Part shown: positions 24,599 through 31,484 of the stretch, piece by piece
Layout: each line of letters opens with the position of its first letter
Numbering within the stretch: the first letter of the stretch is position 1
Assembly: GCA_031398915.1 (NCBI GenBank)
Contig: JANNOG010000070.1
Location: forward strand, 1 to 31,484
Length of the DNA: 31,484 nucleotides
DNA from: JANNOG01 sp031398915
GTDB lineage: Bacteria; Actinomycetota; Actinomycetes; Actinomycetales; JBBAYJ01
Reading direction: 5' to 3'
Translations under genes and position numbers: made by a program
The notes under the pieces: generated by a model
What the model was told of the DNA's origin: nothing
The model's database searches: none
What the model saw: the letters and a program-made list of their open reading frames with translations, nothing else

Positions 24599-26591
24599 CA
24601 GGAGCCATCGTCGCACCACCCCCGCCGAGCCGGGAGGTGATCTCGGCGGCCAATCGAGGACCGATCCCGGTCACCCCCTGTATCTCGTCCGTCGTGGCGG
24701 TGGCCAGTGTCCGAACCGACCCGAACGCGGCGAGCAGTGCGGCACGGCGGGCCGGACCCAAGCCGGGAATGCCGTCCAGCTCACTGGCCAGCGCCCGCTT
24801 GGCCCGGGCCGAGCGGTGGTAGGTGTTGGCGAAGCGGTGAGCCTCGTCCCTGACCCGCTGCAGCAGGTACAGCCCCTGACTGGCTCGCGGCAGGACCACC
24901 GGCGCGTCCTCGCCCGGCAGCCACACCTCTTCGAGCCGTTTGGCCAGGCCGCAGACCGCGATATCGCCCACGCCGACATCGGACAGGGCGGCGACCGCCG
25001 CCGCTACCTGGGGGGCGCCGCCGTCCACGACGATGAGCTGCGGCGGGTAGGCGAAGCGGCGACGTTGCGGCGCATCCACGTCGTCGTCCTCGACCTGCCC
25101 CCCCACCTCTCCGGTCGTCGTCACCGCCAGCGGTACCTCGGACCGTTCGCTGACGTGTCGACGGAGCCGGCGGGTGAGGACCTCGCGCAGCGATGACGCG
25201 TCGTCGGGGCCGAGGTCACCGCGCACGGCGAAACGGCGGTACTCGGACTTGCGAGCCAACCCGTCCTCGAACACCACCATGGACGCGACGACATCGCTGC
25301 CCTGCAGGTGCGCCACGTCGTAGCACTCGATCCGCAACGGCGCCTCGGGCAGGTCCAACGCCTCTTGGAGTTCCTGAAGGGCGAGGCTCCGTGTCGTCAG
25401 ATCCCCCGCCCGCTTGGTCTTGTGCATGGCGAGGGCCTGCGCGGCATTGGCCGTCACGGTGTCGGCCAGGGACTTCTTGTCGCCTCTCTGTGGTACCCGG
25501 ACGTCGACCTTGGAGCCCCGTATCCGGCACAACCACTCCGTCATGTCGCCGGCCCGGGCAGGCATCTCGGGCACGAGAACCTCGCGGGGCACGGCCGAGG
25601 TCGAAGTGTCCGTCGTGGCGTCGCCAGGAGTGGGACCGGCCGTCGCTCCGTCGCTGCCCTCACCGTAGATCTGCAGCAGGAGCTGCTCGACCAGTTCCGC
25701 CCGACCCAGGTCGTCGACCTTCTCGACGATCCACCCGCGCTGTCCCCGAATCCGCCCGCCACGGACGTGGAAGACGGCGACGGCCGCCTCCAGATCGTCC
25801 TCGACCAGGCCGAACACGTCCGCATCGGTGTCGTCGGCCAGGACGACCGCATTGCGCTCCAGTGCCCGGCGCAGGGCACCGATGTCGTCACGCAGTCGCG
25901 CGGCTCGTTCGAACTCCAGATCGGTCGCAGCGGCCTGCATCCGCCGTTCGAGATCGCGGACGAATCGTTGGGTGTCGCCGGCGAGGAAGTCGCAGAAGTC
26001 CAAGGCCAGCTCGCGATGGTCGTGGGCGTCGATCCGGCCGACACACGGGGCCGAGCACTTGTCGATGTAGCCCAGCAGGCACGGCCGGCCCACCTGGGCG
26101 GCCCGCTTGAACACGCCCGCGCTGCACGTCCGCACCGGAAACACCCGGAGCAGTTGGTCGACCGTTTCGCGGATCGCCCAGGCGTGCGAGTACGGCCCGA
26201 AGTAGCGGGTTCCCTTTCGTTTCGCCCCGCGCATCACCTGTACCCGCGGGTACTCGTCGTCCAGGGTGACCGCGAGCCACGGGTAGGACTTGTCGTCGCG
26301 GTACCGGACGTTGAATCGTGGGTCGTACTGCTTGATCCAGGTGTATTCGAGTTGCAGCGCCTCGACCTCGGTCGCTACCACGGTCCATTGCACCGACGAT
26401 GCGGTCAGCACCATCTGCTGGGTCCGCGGGTGCAACTGGGAGAGGTCGGCGAAGTAGGACGTCAGCCGTTGCCGCAGGCTCTTGGCCTTGCCGACGTACA
26501 CGACCCGGCCCGCAGGGTCGGAGAAGCGGTACACCCCCGGGGCTTCCGGGATGTCGCTGGTGCGCGGCCGGTAGGACGACGGATCAGCCAC
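24570..26591 (-). CDS. uvrC: excinuclease ABC subunit C
   Basis: Makes both incisions in UvrABC nucleotide excision repair; 673 residues. The GIY-YIG nuclease domain is at about 16-95 (APGVYRFSD, VVYVGKAKSLRQRL). The UVR domain near 208-243 binds UvrB. The RNase H-like domain follows (RIECYDVAHLQGSDVVAS, LIVVDGGAPQ) and the tandem helix-hairpin-helix is near the C-terminus (GIPGLGPARRAALL, GVTGIGPRLA). A Thr/Gly/Ala-rich linker of about 30 residues lies near 320-350. The GTG start is six bases after TAGGCT, so it is probably leaderless. Confidence 0.96.
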   Translation of the reverse strand: MADPSSYRPRTSDIPEAPGVYRFSDPAGRVVYVGKAKSLRQRLTSYFADLSQLHPRTQQMVLTASSVQWTVVATEVEALQLEYTWIKQYDPRFNVRYRDDKSYPWLAVTLDDEYPRVQVMRGAKRKGTRYFGPYSHAWAIRETVDQLLRVFPVRTCSAGVFKRAAQVGRPCLLGYIDKCSAPCVGRIDAHDHRELALDFCDFLAGDTQRFVRDLERRMQAAATDLEFERAARLRDDIGALRRALERNAVVLADDTDADVFGLVEDDLEAAVAVFHVRGGRIRGQRGWIVEKVDDLGRAELVEQLLLQIYGEGSDGATAGPTPGDATTDTSTSAVPREVLVPEMPARAGDMTEWLCRIRGSKVDVRVPQRGDKKSLADTVTANAAQALAMHKTKRAGDLTTRSLALQELQEALDLPEAPLRIECYDVAHLQGSDVVASMVVFEDGLARKSEYRRFAVRGDLGPDDASSLREVLTRRLRRHVSERSEVPLAVTTTGEVGGQVEDDDVDAPQRRRFAYPPQLIVVDGGAPQVAAAVAALSDVGVGDIAVCGLAKRLEEVWLPGEDAPVVLPRASQGLYLLQRVRDEAHRFANTYHRSARAKRALASELDGIPGLGPARRAALLAAFGSVRTLATATTDEIQGVTGIGPRLAAEITSRLGGGGATMAPDERAKHPAD

Positions 26592-26597
26592 CCGTGG

Positions 26598-26603
26598 AGC
26601 CTA
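26598..26603 (-). promoter_or_regulatory. -10 box for uvrC
   Basis: On the minus strand TAGGCT (26603-26598) is followed by six bases and then the uvrC GTG at 26591. The 60-base gap to the Rieske gene also contains the palindrome GGGGTCACCCC (26628-26638), of unknown meaning. No LexA-type GAAC-N4-GTTC box was seen. Confidence 0.5.
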
Positions 26604-26651
26604 CGGCCGGGTACCGACACTGCGTCGGGGGTCACCCCTCAGGTGCGGTAC

Positions 26652-27134
26652 TCAGGCGAAGACGATCCGATCGCCGTCGATCGAGGCTGCGATCGAGGTG
26701 AGGGGCGCGGTGGCCGGGCCCTTGAGAGCTTCGCCTGTGGCGGCGTCGAACTCGCTGCCGTGATTGGGGCACAGCAGCTGCAGTCCACCGGTTGCTTCGA
26801 CCGGTGTCCCGGCATGGGTACAGGCCGCCGAGTAGGCGACGACCTCGGCCTCGGCAGTCCGGGCCACGACCACTCGCTCACCGTTGACGTCCACCACTCG
26901 GGCTTCGCCGACCGGCACGTCGGCAAGGGCCACTCCGGCGGAATCCTCGCCCGGCGCCGCGGCGTCCGGGCTGGCTGCGGCGTCCGGGCTGGCAGCCGAG
27001 TCCGCGTCGGTGGTACCCGAGGCGTCACCGGAACCGCACGCCACCAACACACCCGCACCGATAGTCGTCACCCCTACCGCGCTGAGGACTCGGAACACGT
27101 CACGGCGGGACAGGCAGAAGTCGAGGTCCGTCAT
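26652..27134 (-). CDS. Tat-exported Rieske [2Fe-2S] lipoprotein
   Basis: Predicted redox lipoprotein of 160 residues on the outer face of the membrane. The signal has a twin arginine (SRRDVF, R10-R11) and a lipobox LVAC with Cys33, so export in folded form by the Tat pathway and lipidation are expected. A low-complexity linker (about 38-62, Ala/Ser/Asp/Pro-rich with a repeated SPDAAA) leads to the Rieske domain. Cluster ligands are C105 and H107 (CTHAG) and C122 and H125 (CPNHG). It lacks the extra membrane helices of the cytochrome bc1 Rieske subunit and is more like small arsenite-oxidase/dioxygenase-type Rieske proteins. ATG 27134 overlaps the uvrA stop. Its redox partner is unknown. Confidence 0.88.
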   Translation of the reverse strand: MTDLDFCLSRRDVFRVLSAVGVTTIGAGVLVACGSGDASGTTDADSAASPDAAASPDAAAPGEDSAGVALADVPVGEARVVDVNGERVVVARTAEAEVVAYSAACTHAGTPVEATGGLQLLCPNHGSEFDAATGEALKGPATAPLTSIAASIDGDRIVFA

Positions 27135-30100
27135 GTCTTCAGGGTGGCAGCCCGCTGAACGGCGCGCCTGGATACCGGCTGTGAGTTCGATGACGATCCG
27201 GCAGCGGAACGGGGGGATCGACCCGAGGCTCGCCGGGTCGTGCCCACCAGGTCGGCAAGGTACCGACCGGTATGACTGGCCTGGACCTTCGCGACCTGTT
27301 CGGGTGTGCCGGTCGCCACGACTCCCCCACCCCCCGACCCGCCTTCGGGTCCCATGTCGATGACCCAGTCGGCACACTTGATGACGTCGAGGTTGTGTTC
27401 GATGACGATGACGGTGTTGCCCTTGTCGACGAGGCCCTGCAGCACGTCGAGCAATCGCCGGATGTCCTCGAAATGCAGGCCGGACGTCGGTTCGTCGAGG
27501 ACGTACACCGTGCGACCGGTGGATCGGCGTTGCAGTTCGGCGGCCAACTTGACGCGTTGCGCCTCGCCGCCGGACAGCGTCGTCGCGGGCTGCCCCAGTC
27601 GGACGTAGCCGAGGCCGACCTCGACCAGGGTGTTCATGTACCGCGCGATGGCGGGCACGGCGGCGAAGAACTCCGCTGCCTCCTCGATCGGCATGTCGAG
27701 GACCTCGGCGATCGTCTTGCCCTTGAAATGGACCTCCAGCGTCTCGCGGTTGTACCGGGCGCCACCGCACACCTCACACGGCACATAGACGTCAGGCAGG
27801 AAGTTCATCTCGATCTTGAGGGTGCCGTCGCCCTGGCAGTTCTCGCATCGCCCTCCCTTGACGTTGAACGAGAACCGACCTGGCTGGTACCCGCGCACTT
27901 TGGACTCGGGCGCCGTCGCGAACAACTTCCGGACGTGATCGAAGACTCCGGTGTAGGTCGCCGGATTGCTGCGCGGTGTGCGCCCGATCGGACCCTGATC
28001 CACGTGGATCACCTTGTCGAGGTGTTCGAGCCCGGTCACCCGCTTGTGACGTCCGGGCACCTGGCGGGCGCCGTTCAGCTTGTTGGCCAGAGTCGTGTAC
28101 AGGACGTCATTTACGAGGGTGGACTTGCCCGAGCCCGAGACGCCGGTGACGGCGACCAGGCAGCCGAGCGGGAACGTCACGTCGACGCCTCGCAGGTTGT
28201 GCTCGCGAGCTCCGACGACGGTCAGCAGGCGGTCGGCGTCGATCCGCCGCCGCTGGGCGGGGACGTCGATCCGCCGCCGGCCGGACAGGTAGGCGCCGGT
28301 GAGCGAGTCCGGGTGGATCAGGAGGTCCGACAGCGGCCCGGAGTGGACCACGTGACCGCCGTGCTCGCCGGCTCCGGGGCCGATGTCGACCACCCAGTCG
28401 CTGGCCTTGATGGTGTCCTCGTCGTGTTCGACCACGATCAGCGTGTTTCCCAGGTCGCGGAGCCGAATCAGGGTGTCGATGAGGCGGCGGTTGTCCCGCT
28501 GGTGGAGACCGATGCTGGGTTCGTCCAGGACGTACAACACGCCGACCAGTCCCGAGCCGATCTGGGTGGCGAGTCTGATTCGCTGTGCCTCCCCACCGGA
28601 CAGGGTGGCCGCCCCTCGTTCCAGCGACAGGTAGTCGAGGCCGACGTCGAGCAGGAATCCGAGGCGCAGTTCGATCTCGCGCAGGACCCGCTCGGCAATG
28701 GCCCGTTCGCGCTCGGACAGTTCCAGTGTGCTGAGGAACGTGGCGGCCTCGCGGATCGTCATCGCCGAGATACCCGCGATGTTCGCCCCCGAGATGGTGA
28801 CGGCGAGCACCTCGGGACGCAGTCGGGCGCCGCCGCAGGTGCCGCAGGGGATCTCCCGCATGTAGGCGCCGTAGCGCTCGCGGCTCCATTCGGACTCGGT
28901 CTCGCCGTGACGCCGGTGGATGAACGGCAGGACACCCTCGAACGTGGCCTGATACCCGCGCTCACGGCCGTATCGCGTCTTGTAGGTCACCCCGATCTGG
29001 TGGTCCAGACCATGAAGCACGGCGTTCCTGGCTCGCTCGGGCAGTGCACGCCACGGTGTGTCCATGCTGAACTCCAGCGCTTCGCCCAGTGACGACAGCA
29101 GGCGTTGGAAGTACTCGACGCTGGTGGTCCCGGAGGACCAGGGTGCGATCGCCCCTTCGGCCAGGCTGGCGTCCTCGTCCGGGATGACGAGGTCGGGGTC
29201 GACTTCGAGTTTGGTGCCGAGGCCGCTGCACGCCGGACACGCACCGTAGGGGCCGTTGAACGAGAACGTCCGGGGCTCGATCTCCTCCAGTGCGACGGGA
29301 TGACCGTTGGGGCACGACATCCGCTCGGTGAACCGGCGCTCGCGTGGCCCGAGTAGCGGATCGACGCTGCCGACGGGGACGTCCACGTACTCGGCGACAC
29401 ACATCCCCTCGGCCAGGCGCAGGGCGGTCTCGACCGAGTCGGTGAGTCGGCGCTTGGCCGCGAACCGGCGCTCGGCCGCCGCCTCCTCGGTCTCGGCGTC
29501 ACCGGTACCGGCGTTCTTGGCGACCAGCCGGTCGACGACGACGTCGATGTCGTGCTTGCGCTTCTTGTCGAGGGTGGGGGGTTCGGCCAGCGACACGGCC
29601 TCGCCGTCGACCCGGGCGCGCGAGAAGCCCGTCGACTGGAGTTCGCGGAACAGTTCGAGGTACTCGCCCTTTCGACCACGCACGACCGGGGCCAGAATCT
29701 GGAACCGGGTCCCGTCAGGCAACGCCAGCAACTGGTCGACGATCTGTTGCGGGGTCTGGCGCACGATGGCCTCACCGCAGGTCACGCAGTGGGGCCGGCC
29801 GGCACGGGCGAACAGCAGCCGCAGGTAGTCGTGGATCTCGGTGATGGTGCCCACCGTCGAGCGAGGGTTTCGCGACGTCGACTTCTGGTCGATGCTGACG
29901 GCAGGCGACAGCCCCTCGATGAAGTCGACGTCGGGTTTGTCCATCTGGCCGAGGAACTGTCGCGCGTACGACGACAGGGATTCGACGTATCGACGCTGAC
30001 CTTCCGCGAAGATCGTGTCGAAGGCAAGGGAGGACTTGCCCGAACCGGACAAGCCCGTGAACACGATGAGGGCGTCGCGCGGCAGGTCCAGGTCCACATC

Positions 30101-30148
30101 ACGGAGGTTGTGCTCCCGGGCGCCACGGACAACCAGCCGTTCAGCCAC
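27131..30148 (-). CDS. uvrA: excinuclease ABC subunit A
   Basis: Damage-recognition ATPase of nucleotide excision repair, 1005 residues, slightly longer than usual because of a Ser/Arg-rich C-terminal tail. Two ABC modules are seen: Walker A GLSGSGKSS at 32-40 and GVSGSGKST near 670, signatures LSGGEAQRI near 516 and LSGGEAQRV near 856. Zinc-finger cysteines occur in CGTCGGARLRPE and in CENCQGDG with CEVCGGARYN. The GTG start is six bases after a TACAGT box. The stop overlaps the Rieske lipoprotein start (ATGA). No SOS box was recognised upstream. Confidence 0.97.
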   Translation of the reverse strand: MAERLVVRGAREHNLRDVDLDLPRDALIVFTGLSGSGKSSLAFDTIFAEGQRRYVESLSSYARQFLGQMDKPDVDFIEGLSPAVSIDQKSTSRNPRSTVGTITEIHDYLRLLFARAGRPHCVTCGEAIVRQTPQQIVDQLLALPDGTRFQILAPVVRGRKGEYLELFRELQSTGFSRARVDGEAVSLAEPPTLDKKRKHDIDVVVDRLVAKNAGTGDAETEEAAAERRFAAKRRLTDSVETALRLAEGMCVAEYVDVPVGSVDPLLGPRERRFTERMSCPNGHPVALEEIEPRTFSFNGPYGACPACSGLGTKLEVDPDLVIPDEDASLAEGAIAPWSSGTTSVEYFQRLLSSLGEALEFSMDTPWRALPERARNAVLHGLDHQIGVTYKTRYGRERGYQATFEGVLPFIHRRHGETESEWSRERYGAYMREIPCGTCGGARLRPEVLAVTISGANIAGISAMTIREAATFLSTLELSERERAIAERVLREIELRLGFLLDVGLDYLSLERGAATLSGGEAQRIRLATQIGSGLVGVLYVLDEPSIGLHQRDNRRLIDTLIRLRDLGNTLIVVEHDEDTIKASDWVVDIGPGAGEHGGHVVHSGPLSDLLIHPDSLTGAYLSGRRRIDVPAQRRRIDADRLLTVVGAREHNLRGVDVTFPLGCLVAVTGVSGSGKSTLVNDVLYTTLANKLNGARQVPGRHKRVTGLEHLDKVIHVDQGPIGRTPRSNPATYTGVFDHVRKLFATAPESKVRGYQPGRFSFNVKGGRCENCQGDGTLKIEMNFLPDVYVPCEVCGGARYNRETLEVHFKGKTIAEVLDMPIEEAAEFFAAVPAIARYMNTLVEVGLGYVRLGQPATTLSGGEAQRVKLAAELQRRSTGRTVYVLDEPTSGLHFEDIRRLLDVLQGLVDKGNTVIVIEHNLDVIKCADWVIDMGPEGGSGGGGVVATGTPEQVAKVQASHTGRYLADLVGTTRRASGRSPRSAAGSSSNSQPVSRRAVQRAATLKT

Positions 30149-30154
30149 GCCGTC

Positions 30155-30160
30155 ACTGTA
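30155..30160 (-). promoter_or_regulatory. -10 box for uvrA
   Basis: On the minus strand TACAGT (30160-30155) is followed by six bases and then the GTG at 30148, so the transcript probably begins at the start codon. Between here and 30286 nothing else firm was seen; a plus-strand TACGCT (30262-30267) could be a weak promoter for the next gene. Confidence 0.5.
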
Positions 30161-30286
30161 GGCCGCACGTGTGACAACGGATCGGCGGTCCGGTGACTCC
30201 GTCGCGCTCCGTTCGGTGCGATGCCGTAGCGCCGGGTATGGACCAACAGTGACGGTGTAACTACGCTCGGAGCCAACCCGGCACCA

Positions 30287-30532
30287 GTGACGACGGGCGC
30301 AGCAGCGGCAGGATCGGTTGACCAGTCGTTGGTCGACCAGACACGTCAGTCCACGGTAGGAGTCACGATCACCGCAGCAGATGTCTCGACGCTTCCTGAT
30401 TATGATCTTGCCTCGTACGCCGTCGTGGGAGCCCCTGCTGACGCATGCGCTGCGGCTACACCCGGTTCCCTTGTCGAGGTCCGGGGCGCGTTCAGCTGCG
30501 CCGAGTCGCCAGCATTCCCACGTGTGATGTGA
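30287..30532 (+). pseudogene. N-terminal part of a broken Ig-like domain protein
   Basis: An 81-codon frame from GTG 30287. It reads like a genuine coding sequence near its middle (TLPDYDLASYAVVG, LVEVRGAFSCAES) and carries two cysteines. It ends abruptly in PAFPRVM and a TGA. In the neighbouring frame the sequence continues as PTCDVTAPTVTVESP, the usual opening of a bacterial Ig-like repeat. One lost base between about 30490 and 30512 would join the two. No signal peptide is found, although such proteins are normally exported, so the N-terminus may also be missing. G or C ends only about 60% of codons, well below the neighbours. Confidence 0.45.
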
Positions 30533-31065
30533 CCGCGCCGACCGTCACCGTCGAGTCCCCCGTGAACGGAACGACGTACGTCGTTGGGCAACTGGTCGAT
30601 ACGGTTTTCACCTGCACGGACCCGGAGTTACGGACCCGCGAGGGAAACCGGCTAGACGGCCAGGCCGTCGACACGACCCGCGTCGGCACCTACTCCGTCG
30701 AGGTCTTCGCTGACGACAATGCCGGCAACGCCACAGAGGCCGTCGTCACCTACACGGTCGCGGCCTCGGCGCCACTCACGGTGGTCACGTCGTCGGGCAC
30801 CACCGCGTTGATGAGTGCCCTTGCCGAGGTCACCGTCTTCGACCACGACCGTGACCCTGCAACCGCAGACCAACCGGCCCTCGTCGTAGCGGACAGCACG
30901 GGCAACACCACCACCATCAGCGGCTGTGCCGTCCCGACCCCCGCGACCGAAGCCGACGCTGCACTGTTCCTGGCGGGCCAGCCGTATCGGTCTCGGACCG
31001 GGCCCGCGCCAGTGGCCCCCCCGCCATGCCGCCCATCGGCCGTCACGACGACGCAGTCTCCATGA
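30445..31065 (+). pseudogene. Ig-like domain protein, C-terminal part after a frameshift
   Basis: The open frame starts at ATG 30445, but the region before about 30510 is a shadow of the preceding frame, so real coding begins near PTCDVTAP. It holds one bacterial Ig/HYR-like domain: APTVTVESPVNGTTYVVGQ, then VGTYSVEVFADDNAGN and a closing TEAVVTYTV. A second beta-rich stretch follows (PLTVVTSSGTTALMSALAEV, TADQPALVVADSTGNT). GTG 30529 is the only nearby alternative start and has no ribosome binding site. The stop overlaps the next gene's ATG (ATGA), which supports this frame as the real one at its 3' end. Function unknown; probably extracellular. Confidence 0.5.
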
Positions 31066-31484
31066 CGACCCCGACGCGCCCAGGCCGCGCCTGGGAATGG
31101 AGTGAGCGCGCAGCCTCGCTCGTCCTCATTTCGGGTTTGCTCCTGCTCACCGGTTGCGTGGCGGCGGAGACCGGCCCGCCCCCCGACCAGTTGGGTAGCC
31201 AGCGACCCATGTTGGACCAAGTGACCTCCGACCTCGGGTTCCCCGACGACCTCCTACCAGCGGATGAAGAGTTCGGCGGTGGGCAGTGCAGCCTCAGTGG
31301 TTGCCCCACCCTCGCCTGGATCTACCCTCAAGACACCCCCTACACCATTGCCACCTGCGAATCCTGGGCTGACACCCTTGAAGCGGGTGGGTACACCATT
31401 GATTCACAGGCGCCAGAGAACACGAGAATTCGCGTCACCGAGTTATCAATTGACGGACAACCGCCGCAACCCCGATGTGGGATT
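31062..31484 (+). CDS. putative lipoprotein, runs off the window
   Basis: An ATG overlapping the previous stop (ATGA) opens a frame of 141 codons that continues past the last base. The N-terminus is a lipoprotein signal: basic and polar residues, then SLVLISGLLLLTGC with lipobox LTGC and Cys32. The mature part has four cysteines so far (GQCSLSGCPTLAW, TCESW, PRCGI), which could form disulfides outside the cell. No known domain was recognised. It is the second gene of a small envelope pair with the broken Ig-like protein. Codons such as CCT, CTT, ATT and TCA are more common here than in the housekeeping genes. Confidence 0.7.
   Translation, partial: MTTPTRPGRAWEWSERAASLVLISGLLLLTGCVAAETGPPPDQLGSQRPMLDQVTSDLGFPDDLLPADEEFGGGQCSLSGCPTLAWIYPQDTPYTIATCESWADTLEAGGYTIDSQAPENTRIRVTELSIDGQPPQPRCGI

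Noticed and set aside
26628..26638. GGGGTCACCCC considered as a terminator between the Rieske gene and uvrC
   Set aside because: The centre leaves no room for a loop and no T-run follows. It can only be a possible operator or chance.
27272..29092. A 606-codon plus-strand frame inside uvrA
   Set aside because: It is fully antisense to a complete UvrA with all motifs, so it is a GC-bias shadow.
30149..30290. An SOS (LexA) box upstream of uvrA
   Set aside because: No GAAC-N4-GTTC or close variant is present on either strand.

Overview
This window is high-GC DNA from an actinomycete. The evidence is the conserved block sufR-sufB / ABC exporter / ctaA / ctaB / tkt-tal-zwf-opcA-pgl / secG / tpiA-pgk-gap / whiA-yvcK-rapZ / uvrC / uvrA, together with an RbpA homologue, a WhiA homologue, many GTG starts and strong GC bias at third codon positions. 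The exact genus cannot be read from the sequence. No tRNA, rRNA, IS element or CRISPR array was seen.

Layout. Bases 1-102 are a short piece in the wrong orientation: the plus strand encodes the last 18 codons of SufB and an apparent SufD start, while the rest of SufB runs on the minus strand from 1308 down to about 103. This looks like a fold-back chimera at a sequence end. The regulator sufR overlaps sufB. Divergent from it is an ABC-2 exporter (2070-3841). A four-gene cassette follows (3986-7389): a DUF4397 surface protein, a class F-like sortase, an ECF sigma factor and an RskA-type anti-sigma factor with a collagen-like spacer. Then come heme A synthase and heme O synthase (ctaA, ctaB) and the pentose-phosphate run tkt, tal, pgi, zwf, opcA, pgl, mostly joined by ATGA/GTGA overlaps.

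From 17684 to 30148 everything reads on the minus strand. In transcription order this is uvrA, a Tat-type Rieske lipoprotein, uvrC, rapZ, yvcK, whiA, gap, pgk, tpiA, secG and rbpA. The last 1.3 kb is different in character. It holds a frameshifted, lower-GC3 Ig-like protein remnant and the start of a lipoprotein that runs off the window.

How the genes work together. ctaA and ctaB make heme A for the terminal oxidase. The tkt-to-pgl run makes NADPH and pentoses, and gap-pgk-tpiA is lower glycolysis. uvrA and uvrC are excision repair. The cassette at 3986-7389 looks like a self-contained envelope module: sigma factor plus membrane anti-sigma factor controlling a surface protein and its sortase.

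A recurring signal is a TANNNT-like -10 box followed 6-8 bases later by a GTG start (sufR, ABC exporter, sigma factor, ctaA, a 28-codon ORF before tkt, uvrC, uvrA). It suggests widespread leaderless transcripts and was used to choose several starts.
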